DNA of 14,306 nucleotides. Origin: Candidatus Methanomethylophilaceae archaeon. Lineage in GTDB: Archaea > Thermoplasmatota > Thermoplasmata > Methanomassiliicoccales > Methanomethylophilaceae. The stretch spans positions 1 to 14,306 of the forward strand of contig JAFPVN010000041.1 of NCBI GenBank assembly GCA_017395275.1, in the 5' to 3' direction. The position numbers and the translations under genes were made by a program. The notes beneath the pieces are model-generated. The model saw only the letters and a list, made by a program, of their open reading frames with translations, was not told the origin of the DNA and ran no database searches. Shown here piece by piece: positions 6,530-12,171 of this stretch; position 1 is the stretch's first letter, and each line of letters begins with the position of its first letter.

Positions 6530-6554
6530 CTCCGCGTCAGCGGAGAGGATGGAG
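6530..6554 (+). promoter_or_regulatory. 5' stem-loop and ribosome binding site of the 103-residue gene
   Basis: CTCCGC (6530-6535) and GCGGAG (6540-6545) form a perfect 6-base-pair stem with loop GTCA, a few bases after the predicted transcription start. The ribosome binding site GGAG (6551-6554) is eight bases before the ATG and outside the stem. Confidence 0.5.
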
Positions 6555-6562
6555 TTGAACAA

Positions 6563-6874
6563 ATGGCTATCATGACAATGATGGACTTCCTGACTGTCGC
6601 GGTTATTGCATTCGCTATCGTCATGATCCTTGCAGGCCTTTTTGTCGCGTACTTCGGTACTGGAAAGAGCAGATCCGTAGGATGCATCCTGCTCATCGTC
6701 GGTATTCTCGTCGGTGGAATCTGGGCATACCTCTGCGGATACAGCGACATTGAGACCTTCAAGAAGGTGGCGATGTGGGATGTGTTCCTCAGGGCACTCG
6801 TCAACCTCATTGGTGTTCTCGTCGGAGCACTCATCGCGGTTGGTATCTTCCTTGTCGCAGTCATGAAGAGCTAA
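6563..6874 (+). CDS. Small three-helix membrane protein, unknown function
   Basis: A 103-residue, very hydrophobic protein not assigned to a family. Helix 1 spans about 10-31, helix 2 about 38-59 and helix 3 about 76-101. A short basic loop GTGKSRS (32-38) joins helices 1 and 2, and a polar segment YSDIETFKK (60-68) joins 2 and 3. The third helix is glycine/valine-rich (IGVLVGALIAVGIFLVAV), which suggests tight helix packing. The gene has a near-consensus TATA box, a leader stem-loop and a well-spaced GGAG, so it is probably strongly expressed on its own. It lies after the defence-like island, but its promoter is independent and its base composition looks closer to the host. A role in that system is not supported. 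Confidence 0.75.
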   Translation: MAIMTMMDFLTVAVIAFAIVMILAGLFVAYFGTGKSRSVGCILLIVGILVGGIWAYLCGYSDIETFKKVAMWDVFLRALVNLIGVLVGALIAVGIFLVAVMKS

Positions 6875-6941
6875 GCGAAAAGCTGGCACTTCCCAAACCC
6901 TTTAGAAAAATCCTTTACTTTCTTATGCATTACCGATAAAC

Positions 6942-7916
6942 ATGGCCCTCGTTTGGATTGCTGTCGCCGTCGCATTGGTCCTGCTCATACCCTTCGCCTA
7001 TCAGCGCCTCTACCGCCACAGGTCCCTAACCGCGGGTGTCGTGGAGTTCATCCTCAGGCACCAGGACAAGACCGGCTACAGGCACGACACGGAGGAGACC
7101 CTGCGCCGCAAGATCGAGACCAACAACGGCCTCTCCAGATACGAGTTCCCGGAGGGATTCGAGGTCAAGGTCCCCGTCCGCGAGACCGAATGCATGGGCC
7201 TCCAGTGCTTCTGGATGAACGAGCACGAGGATTCGAAATACCTCATATTCTACCTCCCCGGAGGAGGCTTCCTGCACATGCCCAAGGTCTTCCACTGGAG
7301 ATTCCTCGACAGGGTGGCTCAGGAGACCGGCGCGGAGATATTCGTCCCGATATACAGGCGTCTGCCGCAGTGCACCGTCGAGGACGCCTACCCGCAGCTG
7401 GTGGACCTCTACAAGCAGATTGCGGAGTCCCGTCCCGGAAGGAAGATCATTCTCTCCGGAGATTCAGCAGGAGGGAACATATCGCTGGTGATAGCGGAGC
7501 ACCTGATCCTGGTGGGATACAGGCAGCCCGACGAGATCATCCCGATGTCCCCTGCCACAGGATACACCCTCAAGGGCCATGAGGAGGAGTTCGCACCGTA
7601 CCAGAAGGCCTGCCCCACCATGAGCGCCGTAGGATGCAATGGATTAGGCCTCGCGTGGGCCAACGGCCACGACATGGAGAGATGGCAGGTGGCCCCCGTC
7701 TACGGCAACACGAAGGGCATGGGAAGGACCACCATATTCGTCGGCGACAGGGAGATCTTCTTCCCCTCGTGCAGGGCGATGTACGAGGTCCTGCAGAGGG
7801 ACGGCGTGGAGTCCGAGCTCATCGTCGGGAGGGGCATGAACCATGTGTATCCCGTCATGCCGATCCCGGATGCCAAGAAGGCACGGAAGAAATACTGCGA
7901 GATCGTCATGAGATGA
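6942..7916 (+). CDS. Membrane-anchored alpha/beta hydrolase (HSL/esterase-like)
   Basis: A 324-residue protein with an N-terminal hydrophobic anchor (about 3-19), so probably membrane-bound, followed by an alpha/beta hydrolase domain of the hormone-sensitive-lipase type. The oxyanion-hole loop reads YLPGGGF (104-110), where most family members have HGGG. The nucleophile elbow is GDSAGGN with S175. The acid is probably D269 (VGDREIFFPS) and the catalytic histidine H301 (MNHVYP). The full triad implies esterase or lipase activity on short-chain or lipid esters, substrate unknown. Length is usual for the family. No clear Shine-Dalgarno precedes the ATG; weak A/T-rich TATA candidates lie at about 6901-6920. 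It stands alone, convergent with the IlvE operon. Confidence 0.88.
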   Translation: MALVWIAVAVALVLLIPFAYQRLYRHRSLTAGVVEFILRHQDKTGYRHDTEETLRRKIETNNGLSRYEFPEGFEVKVPVRETECMGLQCFWMNEHEDSKYLIFYLPGGGFLHMPKVFHWRFLDRVAQETGAEIFVPIYRRLPQCTVEDAYPQLVDLYKQIAESRPGRKIILSGDSAGGNISLVIAEHLILVGYRQPDEIIPMSPATGYTLKGHEEEFAPYQKACPTMSAVGCNGLGLAWANGHDMERWQVAPVYGNTKGMGRTTIFVGDREIFFPSCRAMYEVLQRDGVESELIVGRGMNHVYPVMPIPDAKKARKKYCEIVMR

Positions 7917-7960
7917 ACGGCATCATGATATGTGCCAGACATCAATATGATTCATTATTT

Positions 7961-8076
7961 GGATACTGCAGAAAGTGTCATTTTTCAAGCAGTTCATACT
8001 GCAGAAAGTGACAAAAAACCAATGTTTGATGTTGCAGAAAGTGTCATTTTTCAGGTACTACATACTGCAGAAAAAA
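7961..8076. repeat. Four degenerate repeats with exact 33-base period (66-base higher order)
   Basis: TGCAGAAAGTG occurs at 7967, 8000 and 8033, and TGCAGAAAAAA at 8066, each exactly 33 bases apart. Copies 1 and 3 share 21 identical bases (7967-7987 and 8033-8053) ending in a T-tract, while copy 2 continues with an A-tract. Copies 2 and 4 share CATACTGCAGAAA. So a 66-base unit made of two 33-base halves is present twice. It lies between two convergent genes, where no promoter is needed. Function unknown. Confidence 0.8.
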
Positions 8077-8095
8077 TGGGGCGGTCTCCCGCCCC
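8071..8095 (-). terminator. Terminator of the IlvE operon
   Basis: On the minus strand GGGGCGG-GAGA-CCGCCCC (8095-8078) forms a 7-base-pair GC stem followed by ATTTTTT (8077-8071), the layout of an intrinsic terminator. It lies 12 bases after the IlvE stop codon. Its T-run overlaps the last 33-base repeat. Confidence 0.75.
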
Positions 8096-8107
8096 TGTGT
8101 TAGGGTT

Positions 8108-9034
8108 TCAGTTGACGTAGTCGATCCAGTCGGCGTACTCGGGCACTTTGCCGGTGACGATGTCCATGAACCTCTCCTTGATGGCCATGGCGACCTTTCC
8201 GGGCTTGCCGTCGCCGATCTCCCTGTTGTCGATTACGGTGACGGGGGAGATCTCCGCTGCGGTACCGGTCATCCAGACCTCGTCCGCGGTGTACAGCTCG
8301 GTCCTGGTGATGTCGGTCTCCTCGACGGTGTAGCCCATGTCCCTTGCGACCTGGATGATGGAGTCCCTGGTGATTCCCTCGAGGATCGAGTTGGAGGTCT
8401 TGGGGGTCAGGATCTTGCCGTGCCTGTAGATGAAGATGTTCTCTCCGGTGCACTCGGCGACGTGCCCCTCGGAGTTGAGCATGACGGCCTCGTTGGCTCC
8501 CTTCTCGATCGCGTCCCTCTTGGCGAGGGTGGATGTGACGTAGACTCCGTTGACCTTCGCTCCTGCGGGGGCACAGAGGTTGTCGGGTCTCTGCCAGGGC
8601 GAGACGATGAGCTTTGCTCCCTTCTCTGCGCCCTTTCCGAGGTACGCTCCCATGTGGACTCCGGTGATGGCGAAGCTGGTCTTGACGCCGACGGGGTTCA
8701 GTCCGACCTCCTCGCCTGCGAGGAAGATGCAGGGCTTGACGTAGTCGACGTTCTTGTTGGCCTTGACGGTGTCCTTGATCGCCTGGAACGCCTCGTCGTA
8801 TCCGAACTTCTTGCCGTCGATGACGACATCGAATCCCATGACCTTGCATCCGTCCATGAGCCTCTTGGTGTGGGCCTTGAGCCTGAAGACGGCGGGTCCC
8901 TTGGGGGTCTCGTAGACACGGATGCCCTCGAAGACTCCCGTACCGTAGTTGAGTGCGTGGGAGAGGACGTGGACCTTCGCGTCCTCCCACTTCACGAGTT
9001 TTCCGTCCAGCCATATGAATTCTGTCTTATCCAT
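8108..9034 (-). CDS. ilvE: Branched-chain amino acid aminotransferase
   Basis: A 308-residue class IV PLP aminotransferase that interconverts leucine, isoleucine and valine with their 2-oxo acids using glutamate/2-oxoglutarate. The family pattern is complete: HALNYGTGVFEGIR (26-39), the Schiff-base lysine K160 in AKVNGVYVTS, ECTGENIF (194-201), GITRD (220-224) and TGTAAEISPV (256-265), all matching E. coli IlvE in order and spacing. Length is also the same. The ATG at 9034 was chosen because the homology starts there (DKTEFIWLDGKLV) and AGAGGAA precedes it at normal spacing; the longer open frame upstream overlaps the ACT gene. It is 14 bases after the ACT-domain gene, so the two form an operon, and a GC terminator follows. 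Confidence 0.96.
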   Translation of the reverse strand: MDKTEFIWLDGKLVKWEDAKVHVLSHALNYGTGVFEGIRVYETPKGPAVFRLKAHTKRLMDGCKVMGFDVVIDGKKFGYDEAFQAIKDTVKANKNVDYVKPCIFLAGEEVGLNPVGVKTSFAITGVHMGAYLGKGAEKGAKLIVSPWQRPDNLCAPAGAKVNGVYVTSTLAKRDAIEKGANEAVMLNSEGHVAECTGENIFIYRHGKILTPKTSNSILEGITRDSIIQVARDMGYTVEETDITRTELYTADEVWMTGTAAEISPVTVIDNREIGDGKPGKVAMAIKERFMDIVTGKVPEYADWIDYVN

Positions 9035-9048
9035 TGTATTCCTCTGTT

Positions 9049-9408
9049 TCAAAGCGCGTTGAGTGCCATCACATACTTCTCGGGTTTGGAGCGGTCGATG
9101 ATGTCCTCGACCTGCGAGGGTTTCCCGACGACGCCGACCGCACCTCCGGTGGTGGAGATCAGCGCGAAGGCGGTGTACTTGTCCTCCTTCAGCTCGATCT
9201 CGAATACGTCCATGAGCTTCTGCAGCTTCCCGGCCGCCAGTTCGGCCTGGTCGCGGTCGATGACCGCGAGGACCATCCTCGCCTTGCCGGGGTACTCGCA
9301 CTTGCCGACCACGATGGATTCGACGTTGATCTTGTTACGGGTGAACTCGCCCATTATCCTCTGCATAACGCCGAACTCGTTCTTGACGACCAGTGATATG
9401 ACGTACAT
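9049..9408 (-). CDS. ACT-domain protein, acetolactate synthase small-subunit (IlvN/IlvH)-like
   Basis: A 119-residue protein whose first about 75 residues form an ACT domain. ISLVVKNEFGVMQRIMGEF and NINVES-like VESIVVG closely follow the start of acetolactate synthase regulatory subunits, which sense valine or leucine. The remaining 40 residues (GGAVGVVGKPSQVEDIIDRSKPEKYV) may be a partial second ACT-like domain. It is shorter than typical IlvH (about 160) but longer than E. coli IlvN (about 96). No acetolactate synthase large subunit is in the window. The downstream partner is ilvE, so it may regulate branched-chain synthesis at a distance or act with IlvE. A Shine-Dalgarno-like GAGGTG precedes the ATG. 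It is divergent from the GT2 gene and shares a 62-base promoter region with it. Confidence 0.82.
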   Translation of the reverse strand: MYVISLVVKNEFGVMQRIMGEFTRNKINVESIVVGKCEYPGKARMVLAVIDRDQAELAAGKLQKLMDVFEIELKEDKYTAFALISTTGGAVGVVGKPSQVEDIIDRSKPEKYVMALNAL

Positions 9409-9441
9409 GTGGCACCTCTAGGTCTGCGAATGTGGAACAAT

Positions 9442-9449
9442 CTTATATG
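9442..9449. promoter_or_regulatory. Near-symmetric TATA element shared by divergent genes
   Basis: CTTATATG reads CATATAAG on the other strand. It is about 25 bases before the GT2 ATG (9471) on the plus strand and about 37 bases before the ACT-protein ATG (9408) on the minus strand. The whole divergent gap is 62 bases. A second A/T element, TTATGTTTAA, lies at 9452-9461. Confidence 0.5.
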
Positions 9450-9470
9450 CCTTATGTTTAAGGGGGACAT

Positions 9471-10238
9471 ATGCAGGAAGGATGCACGGTCGTTCTGCCC
9501 ACGTACAACGAGGAGGGCAACATCGGCAAGATGGTCTCTACGCTGAGGGAGTTGTATCCCGATTTCTACGTCCTGGTCATGGACGACAACTCCAAGGACA
9601 GGACCAAGGAGATAGTTGAGGAGATCTCCGCGAAGGACGACCACGTAAGGTTCTTCACCAGGGACCCCAACGACCGCGGACTGTCCGCCAGCATTTTCGA
9701 GGGGATAATGGAGTCGAAGACCCGGTACTTCATCAACATGGACTCGGACTTCCAGCACCCCCCTTCCGCATTGGCCGGGATGTACGACCTCCTGAAGGAC
9801 GGTTCCCAGCTGACCATAGGCATCAGGAGGGACAGGTCCAACCTCGACGGTTTCGCCAGATGGATCGGTTCCTGGGGCGCGCATTATCTGGCGGCGTTCA
9901 CCCTGAAGCTCCATGACAAGCAGATCTCCTCGGACATCATGAGCGGTCTCTTCGGAGGCGACACCGAGATGTGCCAGCAGGTCATAGAGGAGCACAGGTC
10001 CGAGCTCGAGATGAAGGGTTACAAGGCCCTCTTCGACCTTATGAAGTACGTCCCCAAGGACATCAATCTCACCGAGTACCCCTACGACTTCGGCGAGCGC
10101 GAGGCGGGGGAGTCCAAGATCAGCGCAATAATCCCCATATCACTGCTCAAGCAGTGCGACGGATGGGGCAGGTTCCTGTCCAGGATCCTCGAGATGAAGC
10201 CCTTCAACACCGTCCTGAAGAAGGTCCTGAAGAACTGA
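9471..10238 (+). CDS. Family 2 glycosyltransferase, dolichyl-phosphate mannose synthase-like
   Basis: A 255-residue GT-A enzyme that would load a sugar from a nucleotide donor onto a polyprenyl/dolichyl phosphate at the cytoplasmic membrane face. Motifs in order: VVLPTYNEEGNI (7-18), the nucleotide-binding VMDDNSKD (36-43), the DxD metal site in NMDSDFQHPP (89-98), and the DPM1-type REAGESK toward the C-terminus. There are no C-terminal membrane helices, so it resembles the soluble DPM1 form. AAGGGGGA precedes the ATG closely. The gene is alone and divergent from the branched-chain operon. It may feed the same surface-glycan pathway as the GT4 operon, but the two are about 5 kb apart. Confidence 0.92.
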   Translation: MQEGCTVVLPTYNEEGNIGKMVSTLRELYPDFYVLVMDDNSKDRTKEIVEEISAKDDHVRFFTRDPNDRGLSASIFEGIMESKTRYFINMDSDFQHPPSALAGMYDLLKDGSQLTIGIRRDRSNLDGFARWIGSWGAHYLAAFTLKLHDKQISSDIMSGLFGGDTEMCQQVIEEHRSELEMKGYKALFDLMKYVPKDINLTEYPYDFGEREAGESKISAIIPISLLKQCDGWGRFLSRILEMKPFNTVLKKVLKN

Positions 10239-10272
10239 TCTCCGAACTGTGCCAGCATTCCTTTTCGTACAG

Positions 10273-10280
10273 TTTATCTA
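10273..10280 (+). promoter_or_regulatory. TATA-like box before the CxCxC protein gene
   Basis: TTTATCTA is the best A/T element between the GT2 stop and the ATG at 10341. It predicts a start near 10302-10307, which would keep the second leader hairpin in the mRNA but split the first. Confidence 0.35.
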
Positions 10281-10286
10281 GTAACA

Positions 10287-10330
10287 GTTCCATCTCCGTT
10301 ATCGGATGGAACCCGGGCGACCGGGGAGGA
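10287..10330 (+). promoter_or_regulatory. Tandem hairpins and ribosome binding site in the leader of the CxCxC gene
   Basis: Hairpin 1 pairs GTTCCAT (10287-10293) with ATGGAAC (10306-10312), plus inner CCG/CGG and a TTAT loop with a two-base bulge. Hairpin 2 pairs CCCGG (10312-10316) with CCGGG (10321-10325) around GCGA, a GNRA-type tetraloop. The purine-rich GGGGAGGA (10323-10330) overlaps the right arm of hairpin 2, so folding could limit ribosome access. Confidence 0.45.
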
Positions 10331-10340
10331 TAGTGAGTGA

Positions 10341-10634
10341 ATGGAGTACGAGGAGTACGTGGTCGACCTCAACGCCGACTGCAAGTGCGGATGCATGGAC
10401 GCTGGACGCTTCCACAAGATCTTCCATTTCCCCAACGACTGGGGGGCGTCCGTCGTGGACAATCCGAAGATCGCGGGTTATTCGAAGGAAGGGTACCGCG
10501 TGATGATCCTCCGTTTCTCGGATGCGGAGAACTACAGGATCGTCAGGGACCTTATGTTCGAGAACGATGAGATCGAATGCAAGGACTGGGCCACGGCGGT
10601 GAAGACGCTGACGAAGATCAAGAACCTGAAATGA
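10341..10634 (+). CDS. Small protein with an N-terminal CxCxC cluster, unknown function
   Basis: A 97-residue soluble protein not recognised. Its most distinctive feature is CKCGC (C14, C16, C18) followed by H25 and H29 (FHKIFHF), a possible metal or iron-sulfur binding patch. The rest looks like a compact alpha/beta fold: VMILRFSDAENYRIVRDLMF (54-73) suggests strand-helix, and the C-terminus is a lysine-rich helix. GGGGAGGA lies about ten bases upstream of the ATG, and the leader folds into two hairpins. A GC terminator follows. It is monocistronic, downstream of GT2 and convergent with the CobW cluster. No function is proposed beyond possible metal binding. Confidence 0.7.
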   Translation: MEYEEYVVDLNADCKCGCMDAGRFHKIFHFPNDWGASVVDNPKIAGYSKEGYRVMILRFSDAENYRIVRDLMFENDEIECKDWATAVKTLTKIKNLK

Positions 10635-10647
10635 AATATTTTAAAGC

Positions 10648-10668
10648 GGCCCCTTCGGGGCCTGTTTT
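10648..10668. terminator. GC hairpin terminator between convergent genes
   Basis: GGCCCC (10648-10653) and GGGGCC (10657-10662) form a 6-base-pair stem with loop TTC, followed by TGTTTT on the plus strand. On the minus strand the stem is followed by GCTTTAAAATATTT. It lies between the CxCxC gene stop and the stop of the 192-residue gene, so it can serve both. Confidence 0.75.
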
Positions 10669-10670
10669 GA

Positions 10671-11249
10671 TCACTTGATGTTGTGATGGGCGATAGACTT
10701 CTCCAGGTCGAAGTAGTCCGCCAGGATCTTGTAGTCGACATTCCACTTCTTGCAGATCCCGGGAAGAACCTCCAGGGTGAGCGCCCTGATCTTGTCGTCC
10801 CAGATGCCGTGGACGATCACATGCAGCACCAGGATCGCATCGTCGATCCTGTCGACCTTGATGTGGTCCTGCATCTTTATGGGCCTCGCGACATCCACGA
10901 TACTGCTCATCATGTTGCCGTCCGCGCCGTCCTTCCCGACGATGAGGAACGACTTCACATGTCCCACCAGATCCGCGCCGTTCTCCATGCACTGGACCGT
11001 CGCGGTCTTCATCAGCTCCTCGACGAATCCCTTGATGTCGTCCTTCGGCCTGCCGTTGCAGTCGATCTCCATCTCTATCGCATATTTCCCGAGCTCGTCC
11101 ACCGACCTGTGGATCTCCAGGTGCAGGGCGCTTCCCTCCTCCACGGGGTTGAAGTCGTGTCCCTTGATCTCCCTGTTGTCCTGGTCGTGGTCGATCTCGG
11201 TGTGGTCGTAATCGAGCCTGTACTCGTCGGAATTCGGGTCCACCGGCAT
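10671..11249 (-). CDS. 192-residue His/Asp-rich protein coupled to a CobW-type GTPase, unknown
   Basis: A soluble protein of unknown family. The N-terminus is rich in Asp and His (13-32: DYDHTEIDHDQD with H16, H21, and H31), followed by H43 and H47 and a C-terminal HH pair (188-189), all candidates for metal binding. The body has alternating predicted strands and helices, including LEIHRSVDELGKYAIEMEID (44-63) and AILVLHVIVHG (138-148). The ATG at 11249 was chosen because AAGGAGG sits seven bases upstream inside the end of the CobW gene and the start is two bases after the CobW stop; the longer open frame would overlap CobW. The tight coupling suggests that it is the partner or metal target of the GTPase. 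That role is inference. Confidence 0.72.
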   Translation of the reverse strand: MPVDPNSDEYRLDYDHTEIDHDQDNREIKGHDFNPVEEGSALHLEIHRSVDELGKYAIEMEIDCNGRPKDDIKGFVEELMKTATVQCMENGADLVGHVKSFLIVGKDGADGNMMSSIVDVARPIKMQDHIKVDRIDDAILVLHVIVHGIWDDKIRALTLEVLPGICKKWNVDYKILADYFDLEKSIAHHNIK

Positions 11250-11251
11250 CC

Positions 11252-11932
11252 TCAGGCCTCCTTGTATTCCTGCTTCAGGCGCTCCGCCTCGACGGCGTCG
11301 TCGTATCTGGACGAGGTCTTCTGCTCGATGAGGTCGCATGCGTAGGATATGCCCTCTCCGGTCTCGGCGGACATGTACGCGATCTCCGCGTGGGGGTTCA
11401 TGCCGATGACGAGGTCCTCGGCCTTCTTGATCTCCTCCTTGGTGGCGATGTCGATCTTGTTGATGAAGCAGACGTCCGCTTCCCTGATCTGCGTCTCCAC
11501 CAGCCTCTTGACCGCGCGTTCGAGCATGACGGCCCTGGAAGCGTCCACGAGCGTGATGACGGGCGCGTGCTCCAGGTAGACATCCGTCTTCCCCTCAGCG
11601 CGCTCCGCGGCCCTCTTGAGTCCCCACGGGATGGCCACGCCCGACGGTTCGACGATTATGATGTCCGGTTTGAATACGTCATATATCTGCGCCACGGTCT
11701 CGGCGAAGGTACCGGCGATCTGACAGCAGATGCACCCTCCGGAGATCTCCTTGGCCTTCAGTCCGTGCGCCTCGATGAACTTCGCATCGACGCTTATGTC
11801 GCCGACATCGTTCACGATGATGGCTACCTTGTCCCCTCTCCTGATGAGCTCGTCCACTATTTTCATCAGAGCCGTGGTCTTTCCGCTTCCCAGGAATCCT
11901 GCGATCTGTGAGAGCTTTACCTTTCCAACCAT
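11252..11932 (-). CDS. CobW/COG0523-type G3E GTPase (metal chaperone)
   Basis: A 226-residue P-loop GTPase of the G3E group (CobW, HypB, UreG). Walker A is GFLGSGKTT (12-20), the CobW metal-binding motif is GGCICC (65-70, with C67, C69, C70), the switch-2 region includes IIIVEPSG (91-98), and the guanine-specificity motif is NKID (158-161). Full CobW proteins carry an extra C-terminal domain of about 100 residues that is absent here, so this is a minimal GTPase like UreG or HypB but with the CobW CxCC site. Such proteins insert or deliver Zn, Co or Ni. A TATA-like TACAAATA about 27 bases upstream and no Shine-Dalgarno suggest a leaderless start. The 192-residue gene is coupled downstream. The metal is unknown. 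Confidence 0.9.
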   Translation of the reverse strand: MVGKVKLSQIAGFLGSGKTTALMKIVDELIRRGDKVAIIVNDVGDISVDAKFIEAHGLKAKEISGGCICCQIAGTFAETVAQIYDVFKPDIIIVEPSGVAIPWGLKRAAERAEGKTDVYLEHAPVITLVDASRAVMLERAVKRLVETQIREADVCFINKIDIATKEEIKKAEDLVIGMNPHAEIAYMSAETGEGISYACDLIEQKTSSRYDDAVEAERLKQEYKEA

Positions 11933-11955
11933 GTTATCCGAACCTGTTTACTAGG

Positions 11956-11963
11956 TATTTGTA
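11956..11963 (-). promoter_or_regulatory. TATA-like box of the CobW/192-residue operon
   Basis: TACAAATA on the minus strand is centred about 27 bases before the ATG at 11932. It is part of a short direct repeat on the plus strand (GTATTTGTATTTG, 11955-11967). No ribosome binding site is seen, consistent with a leaderless transcript. Confidence 0.45.
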
Positions 11964-12035
11964 TTTGACCATCCATCCAACCGACGCCGTATACGCCGGC
12001 ATCGAGATGTGATATGAGCCAGACTTCTCGTTTCG

Positions 12036-12171
12036 TCATCCCATGTCGTATCTCTGGTTGAGGTCGACGTAGTAGGAGAGCCTGCCCTCCTTCTGGCGGA
12101 ACTCCTTGGGTTTGCCCACCGCCGAGACGGTCATCTCGGTCTCGATCAGCATCTCCCCGCCGAGCTCGTCG
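12036..12171 (-). pseudogene. Probable C-terminal tail of the HyuA-like protein in a +1 frame
   Basis: Directly after the HyuA-like stop, the frame one base ahead stays open to a TGA at 12038-12036 and encodes DDDELGGEMLIETEMTVSAV then GKPKEFRQKEGRLSYYVD and a short end. It extends the beta-strand-like end of the upstream protein (VEVSVEMKEKRF) naturally. The frame is closed upstream at 12194-12192, so a shift would fall between 12191 and 12172. The alternative is a free 38-residue ORF from the ATG at 12152, but its ribosome binding site would touch the start codon. This suggests a one-base insertion (real or assembly error), +1 frameshifting, or a separate mini-protein. Confidence 0.5.

Noticed and set aside
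7961..8076. CRISPR array
   Set aside because: The repeat core is only about 11-16 bases, the intervening sequence is not unique between alternate copies, and no cas gene is present.
7932..8120. A 62-codon plus-strand frame across the 33-base repeats, giving an 11-residue repeat with TAES cores
   Set aside because: It starts with GTG without a ribosome binding site, runs through the IlvE terminator into the antisense of ilvE, and its periodicity follows automatically from a 33-base DNA repeat.
11933..12035. Possible RNA gene or terminator in the gap between the HyuA-like tail and the CobW gene
   Set aside because: Only a 4-base-pair GCCG/CGGC stem was found. There is no tRNA-like fold or U-run, so nothing beyond the CobW promoter is supported there.
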